A model generated the notes under the pieces. It made no database searches. It worked only from the letters and a program-made list of their open reading frames with translations, and had not been told where the DNA came from. From Roseovarius indicus (GTDB lineage Bacteria > Pseudomonadota > Alphaproteobacteria > Rhodobacterales > Rhodobacteraceae), in assembly GCF_008728195.1 (NCBI RefSeq), contig NZ_CP031598.1, positions 930,001 to 994,000 of the forward strand: a DNA stretch of 64,000 nt. Direction: 5' to 3'. Each line of letters starts with the position of its first letter. The stretch's first letter is position 1. The position numbers were made by a program, and so were the translations under genes. Of this stretch, positions 32,823 through 41,401 are shown piece by piece.

Positions 32823-33223
32823 CGGGTGAAGCTTCTGTTGCAGGCGGCGGGCTGGCCGAGGCGGATCTGCGCCGGCTGATCGACGTGTTCCGGGAGACGG
32901 GGCGGCGCTCGCTCGATCTGCGGGTCGGGGAGACGCGGCTGAAGCTTGGTGCGCCGGGGGCGGTTGCGGCCGAGGTCGCCGCGCCGGCAGGGCCGGCGGT
33001 TTCCGTCGCCTCGCCCGGCGTGGGGCATTTCCAGGCGGCGCAAGACTGGGCGCCGGGGGCGCAGGTGTCCGCCGATACTGTGCTGGGTCGTGTGCGCAGC
33101 GTGTGGAAAGAAAAGAACGTCGTGGCCGGGACGGCCGGGGCGATTTCTCGGCAGATCGTTCGGGATGGCGCTTTCGTGGAATATGGCGAGACGATCTTCG
33201 AGATCGCGGGCGGTGCGGCATGA
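32819..33223 (+). CDS. Biotinyl-domain-like protein without the biotinyl lysine
   Basis: A 134-residue relative of the two carrier proteins in this locus. The N-terminal part (LRRLIDVFRETGRRSLDLRVGETRLKL) aligns with their N-termini, and the C-terminal part keeps the hammerhead pattern (VLGRV...GAISRQIVRDGAFVEYGETIFEIAGG). Without gaps, the biotin motif EVMK of the neighbour at 34602 corresponds to RSVW here, with K97 one position later. It is therefore probably not biotinylated. It is embedded between overlapping genes (ATGA at both ends), so it is translated and likely a structural or regulatory subunit. Confidence 0.72.
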   Translation: MTGEASVAGGGLAEADLRRLIDVFRETGRRSLDLRVGETRLKLGAPGAVAAEVAAPAGPAVSVASPGVGHFQAAQDWAPGAQVSADTVLGRVRSVWKEKNVVAGTAGAISRQIVRDGAFVEYGETIFEIAGGAA

Positions 33224-34605
33224 CGAAGTTCAAACGGGTTTTCATTGCCAATCGCGGCGAGATTGCCGTGCGGGTGATCAAGGCGTGCGAGGAGGCGGGG
33301 CTGGAGACGGTCGTGGGCGTGTCGGAGGCCGATACCGACAGTCTTGCGGCCAAGCTGGCGACGCGGGCGGTCTGTATCGGGCCGGCACCGTCGGGGGCAA
33401 GCTATCTCGATATCGACACGGTGATCACCGCCGCGCTGGGCACGGGGTGCGAGGCGCTGCATCCGGGCTATGGGTTCCTGGCGGAGAATGCCGACTTGTC
33501 GGCGGCCTGCGCCGAGCACAGGATCACCTTCGTCGGCCCCGATGCCGAGACCATCCGCAGCCTTGGCGACAAGGTGAGTGCCCGGTCGCTGGCCGAGAAG
33601 GCCGGTGTGCCGGTGGTACCGGGGCGCGACGACCTGTCGAGCTTCGAGGATGCGCTGGCGGCGGCGGAAGAGACCGGGTTTCCGGTTCTTCTGAAGGCAG
33701 CGAAAGGCGGCGGCGGGCGCGGGATGCAGGTGGTCGAAGAGGCCGGCAAGCTGAAGAGCGCGTATGACACGGCCAAGGCCGAGGCGCGGGCCGCGTTTGG
33801 CGACGACACGCTTTACATGGAACGCTTCGTGCGGCTGGCGCGGCATGTCGAGGTGCAGGTACTGGGCGACCGGCATGGCAATGTCATCCATCTTGGCGAG
33901 CGGGATTGCACGCTTCAGCGGCGGCATCAGAAGATCCTCGAGGAAGGGCCGGCGACCGACGTGCCCGCCGAGCGGATCGAGGAGATGCGGGCGGCGGCTG
34001 TCGATCTGGCGAAATCCGTGGGATACGAGGGCGCGGGTACGGTGGAGTTCATCTACGACCGCGAATTGGGCACGTTCTATTTCCTCGAGGTGAACACGCG
34101 CATCCAGGTGGAGCATCCGGTGACGGAGATGCTGACCGGGGTGGATCTTGTGCTCGAGCAGCTGCGGATCGCGGCGGGCGAGACACTGTCGCTGCGGCAG
34201 GAGGATATCACGCTGACGGGGCATGTGATCGAGTGCCGGATCAACGCGGAATCGGCGGCCGAAGGGTTCCGACCCTCGCCTGGCGAGATCACCGAATGGG
34301 CCGTGCCGGAGGGCGAGGGCATTCGCCTCGATACCCATTGTTACAAGGGCTACGTGGTGCCGCCACATTACGATTCGATGCTGGCAAAGCTGATCGTGTC
34401 GGGCGCTGACCGGGCGGATGCGATCGGGCGGATGCGCGAGGCGCTGGCTGGGTTCGGGCTTGAGGGGGTGGATAACACGATCCCCTTCCTCGAAGCGCTA
34501 CTGGAGCGGCCCGAGGTACAGTCGGACGAGATCAGCACGCGCTGGGTCGAGACCGTGCTGGAGGACCCGGCGTTCCGGGAAAGACTTGAAGGGGGCCGCC
34601 GATGA
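33220..34605 (+). CDS. Biotin carboxylase, set 2
   Basis: A 461-residue ATP-grasp biotin carboxylase, clearly homologous to set 1. It shows RVFIANRGEIAVRVI, AAKGGGGRGMQV, LGERDCTLQRRHQK and EVNTRIQVEHPVTE, so ATP and bicarbonate binding appear intact. I start it at the ATG at 33220, overlapping the previous stop by four bases, although the frame is open upstream. It overlaps the next carrier gene by four bases, making a tightly coupled operon. Confidence 0.91.
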   Translation: MTKFKRVFIANRGEIAVRVIKACEEAGLETVVGVSEADTDSLAAKLATRAVCIGPAPSGASYLDIDTVITAALGTGCEALHPGYGFLAENADLSAACAEHRITFVGPDAETIRSLGDKVSARSLAEKAGVPVVPGRDDLSSFEDALAAAEETGFPVLLKAAKGGGGRGMQVVEEAGKLKSAYDTAKAEARAAFGDDTLYMERFVRLARHVEVQVLGDRHGNVIHLGERDCTLQRRHQKILEEGPATDVPAERIEEMRAAAVDLAKSVGYEGAGTVEFIYDRELGTFYFLEVNTRIQVEHPVTEMLTGVDLVLEQLRIAAGETLSLRQEDITLTGHVIECRINAESAAEGFRPSPGEITEWAVPEGEGIRLDTHCYKGYVVPPHYDSMLAKLIVSGADRADAIGRMREALAGFGLEGVDNTIPFLEALLERPEVQSDEISTRWVETVLEDPAFRERLEGGRR

Positions 34606-35090
34606 GCGAGTTGAGCTATTCGGACGTGGTGCGGATTCTCGGTCTGATCGACCGGGCCGAGGATGTGGATATCGAGCTTCAGACCGGGGCGTTGTCGCTC
34701 AAGGTGAAGCGGGCGGGGGCCGGGGCGGCGCCGAAGGCGGCTGCACCGGTGAAGCCGGTCGCCGCGGCGCCTGAGCCGGCGGCGGCGCCTGCCGCTGCGG
34801 TGGCGTCCGGCGTGGCGGACAGCGCGGCGAAGATGGCGGAGTTTCCCGATGCCACGCCGATCAGGGCGCCGATGAGCGGGATGTTCTATGCCTCGCCCGC
34901 GCCGGGCAAGCCGGCCTTCGTGGAGGTCGGGCAGGCGGTGAGCGCCGGCGATCAGCTGGGCATCGTGGAGGTGATGAAGCTGTTCACGCCGCTCACGTCA
35001 GAGATGGACGGCACCGTGGTGGCGGTTTTCGTCGAGAACCAGCAGACCGTGAACAAGGACGACGTGCTGATGCTGATCAGCGCAGGCTGA
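34602..35090 (+). CDS. Biotin carboxyl carrier protein, set 2
   Basis: A 162-residue carrier with an N-terminal helical domain, an Ala/Pro-rich linker (about 40-75) and a C-terminal biotinyl domain whose motif LGIVEVMKLF gives K126 as biotin site. It pairs with the carboxylase at 33220 (four-base overlap) and the transferase at 35130. It is similar in size to the set 1 carrier. Confidence 0.88.
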   Translation: MSELSYSDVVRILGLIDRAEDVDIELQTGALSLKVKRAGAGAAPKAAAPVKPVAAAPEPAAAPAAAVASGVADSAAKMAEFPDATPIRAPMSGMFYASPAPGKPAFVEVGQAVSAGDQLGIVEVMKLFTPLTSEMDGTVVAVFVENQQTVNKDDVLMLISAG

Positions 35091-35129
35091 GACACAGGCA
35101 GAGCGGCACGCGAAGGGACGTAAGACCAG

Positions 35130-36605
35130 ATGGCCAGGAAAAAGATCAGACTTCTCGACGAAACGCTGCGCAATGCGCAGCAATCGCTTTGGGCGACGCG
35201 GATGCGGACCGAAAGCATGCTGCCGATTGCCGACGTGATCGGCCGGGCGGGGTTCGATGCCGTCTGCGTGGCGGCGGGCGTGACCTTCGAGACGGCGGCG
35301 ATGTACCTTTACGAGGACCCGTGGGCGCGGATGCGCCTGCTTCGGCGGAAGATGCCGGACACGAGCTTTGACGTGCTGATCCGGGCCCGGAACCTGTGGG
35401 GCTGGAAGGCGCAGCCGCGGGATGTGCAGACGCTTTTCCTCGAGACGCTGATGCGCAACGGGGTGGACAGCTTCAAGGTGTTCGACAGCCTCGACGACAT
35501 GCGCAACGTGGAGCACCTGATCTCGGAAGGGCGCAGGCTGGGTTTCCACGTGAAAGGGTTCGTCGGCTATAACGAGAGCCCGGCGCACACGGACGAGTAC
35601 CTTGCCGGGAAGGCGAAGCAGCTGGTCGAGCGCGGGGTGCATTCCTTCGTGCTGTCGGATTCACCGGGGGTGATGAAGCCCAAGCGGGCGCAGTCGGCCT
35701 TTACCGCGATCCGCAAGGCGATTGGCGAGGAGATGGACCTGCATTTCCATTGCCACACGACCTCGGGGCTGGGCCGCGCGTCGGTGCGCGAGGCGATCCG
35801 GGCGGGAGTGGACGTGATCTGGACGGCGGCGCGGCCGCTGGCCTGGGGCTCGGCGCTGCCTTCGGCGCTCGATATCGTGGAGATGGCCCGCGAGGAGGGC
35901 TGCGAGATCGACGTGGACGAGGACGCGCTGGCGGAAATCAACGACTGGTTCACCTGGGTCGCCTACAAGGAAGGCCGGCCCATTCCGGAGGAGAAGCCGT
36001 TCGACCCGGCCGCCTACCAGAGTTACGTGGGCCACCAGATTCCCGGCGGCATGATCTCGAACCTCGTGCAGCAGCTGAAGGACAGGGGGCTGGAAGAGCG
36101 GCTTCCCGAGGTGCTGGAAGAGGCTGCGAGGGTGCGCGAGGAGCTGGGTTATCCGCATATGTCGACGCCTTATTCGCAATTCGTGGGCGTGCAGGCGGTG
36201 ATGAACGTGATCCAGGGCGAGCGCTATGCCAGCCCGCCCGAGGCGCTGCGGCTTTACGCGCGCGGGGCGTTCGGCGACACGATCGCGCCGATGGACCAGA
36301 ACGTGAAGGATCTTCTGTCGGGCGGCGAGCCGGATATCGACCCGCAGGAGGGGCTGGACGAGCCCGTTTTGCCGAAGATCCGGGCCGAATACGGGCCGTT
36401 CGAGTCGGACGAGGACCTGTTGCTGTTCCTGTTCCTGCACCCGGCGGCCTACGAGGATTTCAAGGCGAACCGCAAACCCATCGTGGATCGCCCGCGGCCG
36501 CATCCCGTGGCGTGCCTTGCCGAGGAGCTGATGGCGCGGAAGACCGTCGGCTCGGTGGAGGTCAAGAACGGGTCGGACCTGTCGCTGTCGATCTCGAACA
36601 CCTGA
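35130..36605 (+). CDS. OadA-type carboxyltransferase homologue, set 2, with two metal ligands replaced
   Basis: A 491-residue protein clearly homologous to OadA/pyruvate carboxylase transferase domains (LRNAQQSLWATRMRTESM, HQIPGGMISNLVQQL, STPYSQFVGVQAVMNVIQGERY). Two of the four expected metal ligands differ: the Asp of LRDxxQS is N15 (LRNAQQS), and the carbamylated lysine of the IKDMAG motif is S176 (VLSDSPG). The His pair (H207/H209 in FHCHTTSG) and the conserved Thr (STP) remain. It may be a catalyst that no longer uses a metal, or a non-catalytic partner of set 1. It lies 39 bases behind the carrier gene. Confidence 0.82.
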   Translation: MARKKIRLLDETLRNAQQSLWATRMRTESMLPIADVIGRAGFDAVCVAAGVTFETAAMYLYEDPWARMRLLRRKMPDTSFDVLIRARNLWGWKAQPRDVQTLFLETLMRNGVDSFKVFDSLDDMRNVEHLISEGRRLGFHVKGFVGYNESPAHTDEYLAGKAKQLVERGVHSFVLSDSPGVMKPKRAQSAFTAIRKAIGEEMDLHFHCHTTSGLGRASVREAIRAGVDVIWTAARPLAWGSALPSALDIVEMAREEGCEIDVDEDALAEINDWFTWVAYKEGRPIPEEKPFDPAAYQSYVGHQIPGGMISNLVQQLKDRGLEERLPEVLEEAARVREELGYPHMSTPYSQFVGVQAVMNVIQGERYASPPEALRLYARGAFGDTIAPMDQNVKDLLSGGEPDIDPQEGLDEPVLPKIRAEYGPFESDEDLLLFLFLHPAAYEDFKANRKPIVDRPRPHPVACLAEELMARKTVGSVEVKNGSDLSLSISNT

Positions 36606-36709
36606 GACGGGTTTGCCGAAGCGCATTTGTCGGAGCGGCCGGGAGCGCAAGGGGGCGGATGATCCGCTGCGCCCCGTCGCCAGACCGCGTTTCGCATGAG
36701 TTCGACGTC

Positions 36710-37441
36710 TTACACGTGCTGTCCGCCGTTGATCTCGATTTCGGTACCGGAGATGTAGGTGCTGCCCTCGGAGCAGAGAAAGTAGATGGTGTTTGCCACT
36801 TCCTCGGCCTGGCCCAGACGCCGCAGGGGGATGTCTTCCGCCATCTTTTCCGTTCCGGGGCTGAGGATGTCGGTTTCGATCTCTCCGGGCGCGATGGCGT
36901 TGACACGCACCCCGAGCGGGCCGAAATCATGCGCCATCTCGCGGGTGAGGGCCTTGAGGGCGGCCTTTGACGTGGCATAGGCGGCGCCGGCGAAGGGGTG
37001 GACGCGGCTGCCGGCAATCGAGGTGACGTTCACGACGGCCCCGCCGGTTTCGGCCAGTTCCTGTTTCAGGCCGCGGGCCAGGACGACCGAGGCGAAGAAA
37101 TTCACGTGAAAGACATGGCCCCAGGCGCGCAGGTCGGTGTCGATGGTGTTGAGCCTCTCGCCATCCGGGCCTTTCGGAGACACGCCGGCATTGTTGACCA
37201 GCGCGTCGAGCCGGCCGCCCAGTTTCCGACGGATCAGCTCGACCTTTTCGATCGTGTCATTGGGGTCTGCGAGGTCGATCTGGACGTGGTTTTCCTCGCC
37301 GCCGCCCCATGGGCATTCCTTCGGGAAGGGATGGCGGGAGCAGGTGATCACCCTCCAGCCTTCGGCGCTGAATTTCCTTACGGTGGCGTGGCCGATGCCA
37401 CGACTTGCCCCGGTCAGCAGGATGGTTCTTGGGTCTGACAT
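36710..37441 (-). CDS. Short-chain dehydrogenase/reductase
   Basis: A 243-residue classical SDR with the cofactor motif TGASRGIG, NNAG, a catalytic Ser (NVTSIAGS) and YATSK, and the typical C-terminus GTEIEINGGQHV. It probably oxidises or reduces a hydroxy/oxo group of the compound processed in this locus. It is convergent with the second carboxyltransferase and divergent from tex. Confidence 0.88.
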   Translation of the reverse strand: MSDPRTILLTGASRGIGHATVRKFSAEGWRVITCSRHPFPKECPWGGGEENHVQIDLADPNDTIEKVELIRRKLGGRLDALVNNAGVSPKGPDGERLNTIDTDLRAWGHVFHVNFFASVVLARGLKQELAETGGAVVNVTSIAGSRVHPFAGAAYATSKAALKALTREMAHDFGPLGVRVNAIAPGEIETDILSPGTEKMAEDIPLRRLGQAEEVANTIYFLCSEGSTYISGTEIEINGGQHV

Positions 37442-37772
37442 TGTCGTACCTCCGAAGGCCGAAGCGCTTGGTTGCAGGGCGAAGAAGATGGCGGATATCT
37501 GCTCCGCTGACTCGACGGTCCTGGCAACCGCCTATACCGGTCTTTGGCGCGAGAACAAGCCACGCCTCGGGCCAGAGTGGAGGATAGCACGAATTCTCTG
37601 CGTGTCCTGCCCGTGCCGGGCTGGCCGGGTGATCGCGGCGGGCGGCGGGAGGCCGATTACGTGAAAACGCCTCTGGCCGCGGGCGGCGGGAGCCCATATC
37701 CTGCAGGACCAACAGGCGCCTTCCTTTCGGGGGCGTCTTGCGACACATCACATCAGGACCTGAATACTCTCC
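37442..37772. other. 331-base divergent gap between SDR and tex
   Basis: No gene or RNA gene is recognisable. Close to tex, AGGCGCC (37714-37720) can pair with GGCGTCT (37732-37738), a small leader hairpin. Otherwise I see only GC-rich sequence without clear promoter elements. Confidence 0.5.
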
Positions 37773-40109
37773 ATGGATCAAACCGCCCGTATCGCCCAGA
37801 CCATCGCCCAGGAAATTGCCGCCAGCCCTGCCCAGGTTGCGGCCGCGGTGACCCTCCTCGACGACGGTGCGACGGTTCCCTTTGTCGCCCGCTACCGGAA
37901 AGAGGTTACCGGCGGCCTCGATGACACGCAGCTGCGCAACCTGTCGGAACGGCTGGTCTATCTGCGGGCGATGGATGACCGGCGCGACGCCATCGTCAAG
38001 TCGATCCGCGAGCAGGACAAGATGACCGATGCGCTGGCGCGGGCCATTGCGAACGCCACGACCAAGTCCGAGCTTGAAGACATCTACCTGCCGTACAAGC
38101 CCAAGCGCCGGACCAAGGCGACGATTGCCCGTGAAAACGGGTTGGGGCCGCTGCGCGACGCCATCCTGTCGGACCACGATGCGGATCCGGCGCAGATTGC
38201 CGCGCGGTTCGTGAACGAGGCCGTCCCCAGCGTTGAGGAGGCGCTGAGCGGCGCGCGGGACATCATCGTTGAAGAGCTCGCCGAGACGGCGGAGCTTCGC
38301 AAGGATCTGCGCGACTACCTCCGCAAGGAGGCGCTGGTCACGACGAAGGTCATCAAGGGGAAGGAGGAGGACGGCGCCAAGTTCTCAGACTATTTCGACC
38401 GCACGGAAAAATGGGCCGACATGCCGGCGCACCGGGCGCTGGCGCTGATGCGCGCCGTGAACGAGGGTGTGATCCGGTTCGATATCGGGCCGGACAAGGA
38501 AACCGGGCAGCCGCGCTGCGAGGCCATGGTGGCGAAGGAGCTCAAGCCCGCCGGCACCGGGCCGGGCAATCAATGGCTCAGGGATGTCGCCAGCTATGCC
38601 TGGAAGTCGAAGATCTCGATGACGCTCACGACCGACCTGCTTGCCGATCTGCGGGTGCGGGCGCACGAGGAGGCGATCGCGGTCTTTGCCCGCAATCTCA
38701 AGGACCTGCTGCTGGCCGCGCCTGCGGGCGCAAAGCCGACGCTCGGGCTTGACCCGGGGATCCGGACCGGGGTGAAGGCCGCCGTGATCGACGCGACCGG
38801 GAAGGTGCTGGAGACCGACACGCTGTATCCGTTCCAACCCCGGAAGGATCTGCGCGGGGCACAGGCGAAGATCGTCGAGCTGGTCGGGCGCCACGGCATC
38901 GCCTTTATCGCCATCGGCAACGGCACCGCGTCGCGCGAGACCGACAAGATGGTTGCGGATGCGTTGGCAGGCCTGCCGAAGGACACCGCGAAGCCCGTGA
39001 AGGTGATCGTCAGCGAGGCCGGGGCCTCGGTCTACTCGGCCTCGGAGATCGCCGCGAAGGAGTTTCCCGAGCTCGACGTGTCGTTGCGGGGGGCTGTTTC
39101 CATCGCTCGGCGGCTGCAGGATCCGCTTTCGGAGCTGGTGAAGATCGAGCCCAATGCCATCGGCGTCGGGCAATATCAGCACGATGTCGATCAGAAGCGG
39201 CTGGCCCGGGCGCTTGATGCCGTCGTGGAGGATGCGGTGAACGCGGTGGGGGTTGACCTCAATACTGCCTCTGCGCCTTTGCTCGCGCATGTTTCGGGCC
39301 TGACGACTGGCCTTGCCGAGGCTATCGTGGCCTATCGGGACGAGAACGGCCCGTTCCGCACGCGTGAGGCGCTTCTGAAGGTTCCGCGGCTGGGACCGAA
39401 GGTGTTTGAACAATGCGCAGGTTTCCTGCGTATCCGGGATGGGAAGGAGCCGCTCGATGCCTCCTCCGTTCACCCGGAGGCGTATGACCTTGCGCGAAAG
39501 ATCGTCATTGCCTGCGGGCGCGACCTGCGGGCCATCCAGTCCAACCCCGAAACGCTGCGGCGTGTGGAGGCCGAGCGCTTCGTCGATGACCGGTTCGGCC
39601 TGCCCACCGTCAGGGACATTCTTGGCGAGCTGGAAAAGCCGGGGCGCGACCCGCGGCCGTCGTTCAAGACGGCAAGCTTTGCGGAGGATGTGAACGAAGT
39701 CTCCGACCTGAAGCCGGGCATGCGGCTGGAAGGCACCGTCACCAACGTGGCGGCTTTCGGGGCATTCGTGGATATCGGGGTTCACCAGGACGGTCTGGTT
39801 CACGTGAGCCAGCTTGCGGACAGGTTCGTCAAGGACCCGCACGAGGTGGTGAAGGCCGGCGATGTCGTTCAGGTGCGCGTGACGGAGGTCGACGTGGCCC
39901 GGAACCGTATCGGTCTCAGCATGCGCAAACAGGCCGAACAGCCCAAGGGGCGCCGCGACCAGCCCGGAAACCAGCCTGCCGGGGCGAGGGGAAAGCCTCG
40001 GGCCGGTGGGAAGCAGAAACCCCCGAAGAAGGATGCCGGACCCCGCGGGGGCGAGGCGACGACCGGGTCTTTCGGCGCGGCGCTGCGCGAGGCGATGGAG
40101 AAGAAGTAG
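37773..40109 (+). CDS. tex: Tex family S1 RNA-binding protein
   Basis: A 778-residue housekeeping protein that binds nucleic acids and affects transcription. Order: Tex N-terminal helical region, YqgF/RuvC-like domain ([21 protein letters not shown], about 320-460), helix-hairpin-helix modules (about 490-560, [18 protein letters not shown]), S1 domain (about 650-722, [32 protein letters not shown]) and a basic C-terminal tail rich in Lys, Gly and Pro. Length is normal. It marks the chromosomal backbone between the catabolic locus and the exopolysaccharide cluster. Confidence 0.95.
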   Translation: MDQTARIAQTIAQEIAASPAQVAAAVTLLDDGATVPFVARYRKEVTGGLDDTQLRNLSERLVYLRAMDDRRDAIVKSIREQDKMTDALARAIANATTKSELEDIYLPYKPKRRTKATIARENGLGPLRDAILSDHDADPAQIAARFVNEAVPSVEEALSGARDIIVEELAETAELRKDLRDYLRKEALVTTKVIKGKEEDGAKFSDYFDRTEKWADMPAHRALALMRAVNEGVIRFDIGPDKETGQPRCEAMVAKELKPAGTGPGNQWLRDVASYAWKSKISMTLTTDLLADLRVRAHEEAIAVFARNLKDLLLAAPAGAKPTLGLDPGIRTGVKAAVIDATGKVLETDTLYPFQPRKDLRGAQAKIVELVGRHGIAFIAIGNGTASRETDKMVADALAGLPKDTAKPVKVIVSEAGASVYSASEIAAKEFPELDVSLRGAVSIARRLQDPLSELVKIEPNAIGVGQYQHDVDQKRLARALDAVVEDAVNAVGVDLNTASAPLLAHVSGLTTGLAEAIVAYRDENGPFRTREALLKVPRLGPKVFEQCAGFLRIRDGKEPLDASSVHPEAYDLARKIVIACGRDLRAIQSNPETLRRVEAERFVDDRFGLPTVRDILGELEKPGRDPRPSFKTASFAEDVNEVSDLKPGMRLEGTVTNVAAFGAFVDIGVHQDGLVHVSQLADRFVKDPHEVVKAGDVVQVRVTEVDVARNRIGLSMRKQAEQPKGRRDQPGNQPAGARGKPRAGGKQKPPKKDAGPRGGEATTGSFGAALREAMEKK

Positions 40110-40132
40110 GTTTCGCCGGGGGCGCGGGGCGG

Positions 40133-41401
40133 TCAGACCGGTTTGACCTCGATTTCCCGAAGGTGGCACCCGAGGACGATTAGGGCGGGCCAGAGCATGT
40201 AGGCCTCGATCTCGATGTTCTCGCCGAAGGAGAGGAGCACCATCGTCATCAGGATGCCGAGCGGCAGGCGGCCGCGCGGGTGGTGGACGGCGTCGGCGAT
40301 GACGACGCAGAGATGGGCCACGAGCGGCACGAGCAGGGCGAGGAAGCCGGTCAGCCCCTTCACGAAGAGAAGGCCGTACCAGGTGTGGTGGCTGCCGATC
40401 GGCATGTATTCCACAAGGTGGGGGCCCGGTTTCACCGTGCCGTGGCCGAACCAGACGGCATCCGATTGCCAGCGTTCCCAGGCGATGCGCTGCAGGGTTT
40501 CGCGGACGCGGGTGCTGTCGGCGCGGGCCGATTTGAAGCCGTGGATGCCAGCCTTACCCGCCTCGATCGCCGCAACGCCCCAGGTGGCGAAGCTGGCCAT
40601 GACGCCCGACAGGATAAGCCAGGCCCAGCTTTTGGCTACAAGCGGCAGCATGCGCGGGCCGATGGTGCAGCAGACGAGGCCGACCAGCCCCATGCGGGAC
40701 TTCGACGCGAGGATCATCAGGATGCCGGCGCAGAGGCCTACCGCCATCCAGCCGCGGTGTTTTTCCTCGAGCGCGAAGAGCACCGCCAGCACGCCGAGCA
40801 GGGCCGCGAAGGGCGACCAGGGGGCGTAGAACTGCCAGCGCGGGGTCCAGCTTGCCGGGTCGATGGTGTAGAAATAGACGGTGAAATATTCCGGGCCCGG
40901 CCCGCCCACGGCCTTGAGCGGCGAGGTGAAGATGCTTTGCGGCAGGCCGACGTAAGGCGCCGCCAGCATCACAGGCGCGAGGATCAGGGTGCAGAGGCCG
41001 ACCACGCTTTGCGCCCGGATCAGGAGCGCCCGGCGGATCGGCAGAACGGCGCCTGCGAGGGGGAAGAGCGCCAGCAGCGCCCAGCCCTTGGCCCAGCCGA
41101 TGCTCGACTTGATGGTCTGCTTGAGGCCGAGGCCCCAGTCGATATGCCCGACCCAGAGTGCCACCAGCATCACCGCCATGCCGCCCATCCAGAGCCAGAT
41201 GAGCCACGGCACCGGCCCCGTGGGGCGCAGGTCGGCCCGGATGGCCGGCCCGAGGAAGAGCGCGAGCCCCGCAAGGGCCGCCAGCACCCAGGCCAGCACC
41301 GGCCCCACGACATAGAGCGCGCCGAAGGCGTAGAAGCCCCATGTGAGTGTCAGCGCCGTCCAGACGATGCGTTCGGCAGGGTTTTGCGGCTTGAGGGTCA
41401 T
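40133..41401 (-). CDS. O-antigen ligase/polymerase-like membrane protein (Wzy/WaaL family)
   Basis: A 422-residue inner-membrane protein with about ten hydrophobic helices and one large loop (about 290-345). The loop contains ADSTRVRETLQRIAWERW and ends GSHHTWYGLLFVKG; His and Arg in such loops are typical of Wzy polymerases and WaaL ligases. In this exopolysaccharide cluster it is the likely repeat-unit polymerase. It overlaps the upstream Wzz-like gene by four bases. Confidence 0.78.
   Translation of the reverse strand: MTLKPQNPAERIVWTALTLTWGFYAFGALYVVGPVLAWVLAALAGLALFLGPAIRADLRPTGPVPWLIWLWMGGMAVMLVALWVGHIDWGLGLKQTIKSSIGWAKGWALLALFPLAGAVLPIRRALLIRAQSVVGLCTLILAPVMLAAPYVGLPQSIFTSPLKAVGGPGPEYFTVYFYTIDPASWTPRWQFYAPWSPFAALLGVLAVLFALEEKHRGWMAVGLCAGILMILASKSRMGLVGLVCCTIGPRMLPLVAKSWAWLILSGVMASFATWGVAAIEAGKAGIHGFKSARADSTRVRETLQRIAWERWQSDAVWFGHGTVKPGPHLVEYMPIGSHHTWYGLLFVKGLTGFLALLVPLVAHLCVVIADAVHHPRGRLPLGILMTMVLLSFGENIEIEAYMLWPALIVLGCHLREIEVKPV

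Noticed and set aside
32819..33223. Decayed pseudogene of a carrier protein
   Set aside because: The frame is intact, keeps the domain pattern and is coupled by ATGA overlaps at both ends, which points to a maintained protein.
31143..33353. A 736-codon minus-strand open frame
   Set aside because: Antisense to the GntR, M29-like and carrier-like genes; low-complexity Arg/Pro composition and no domain.
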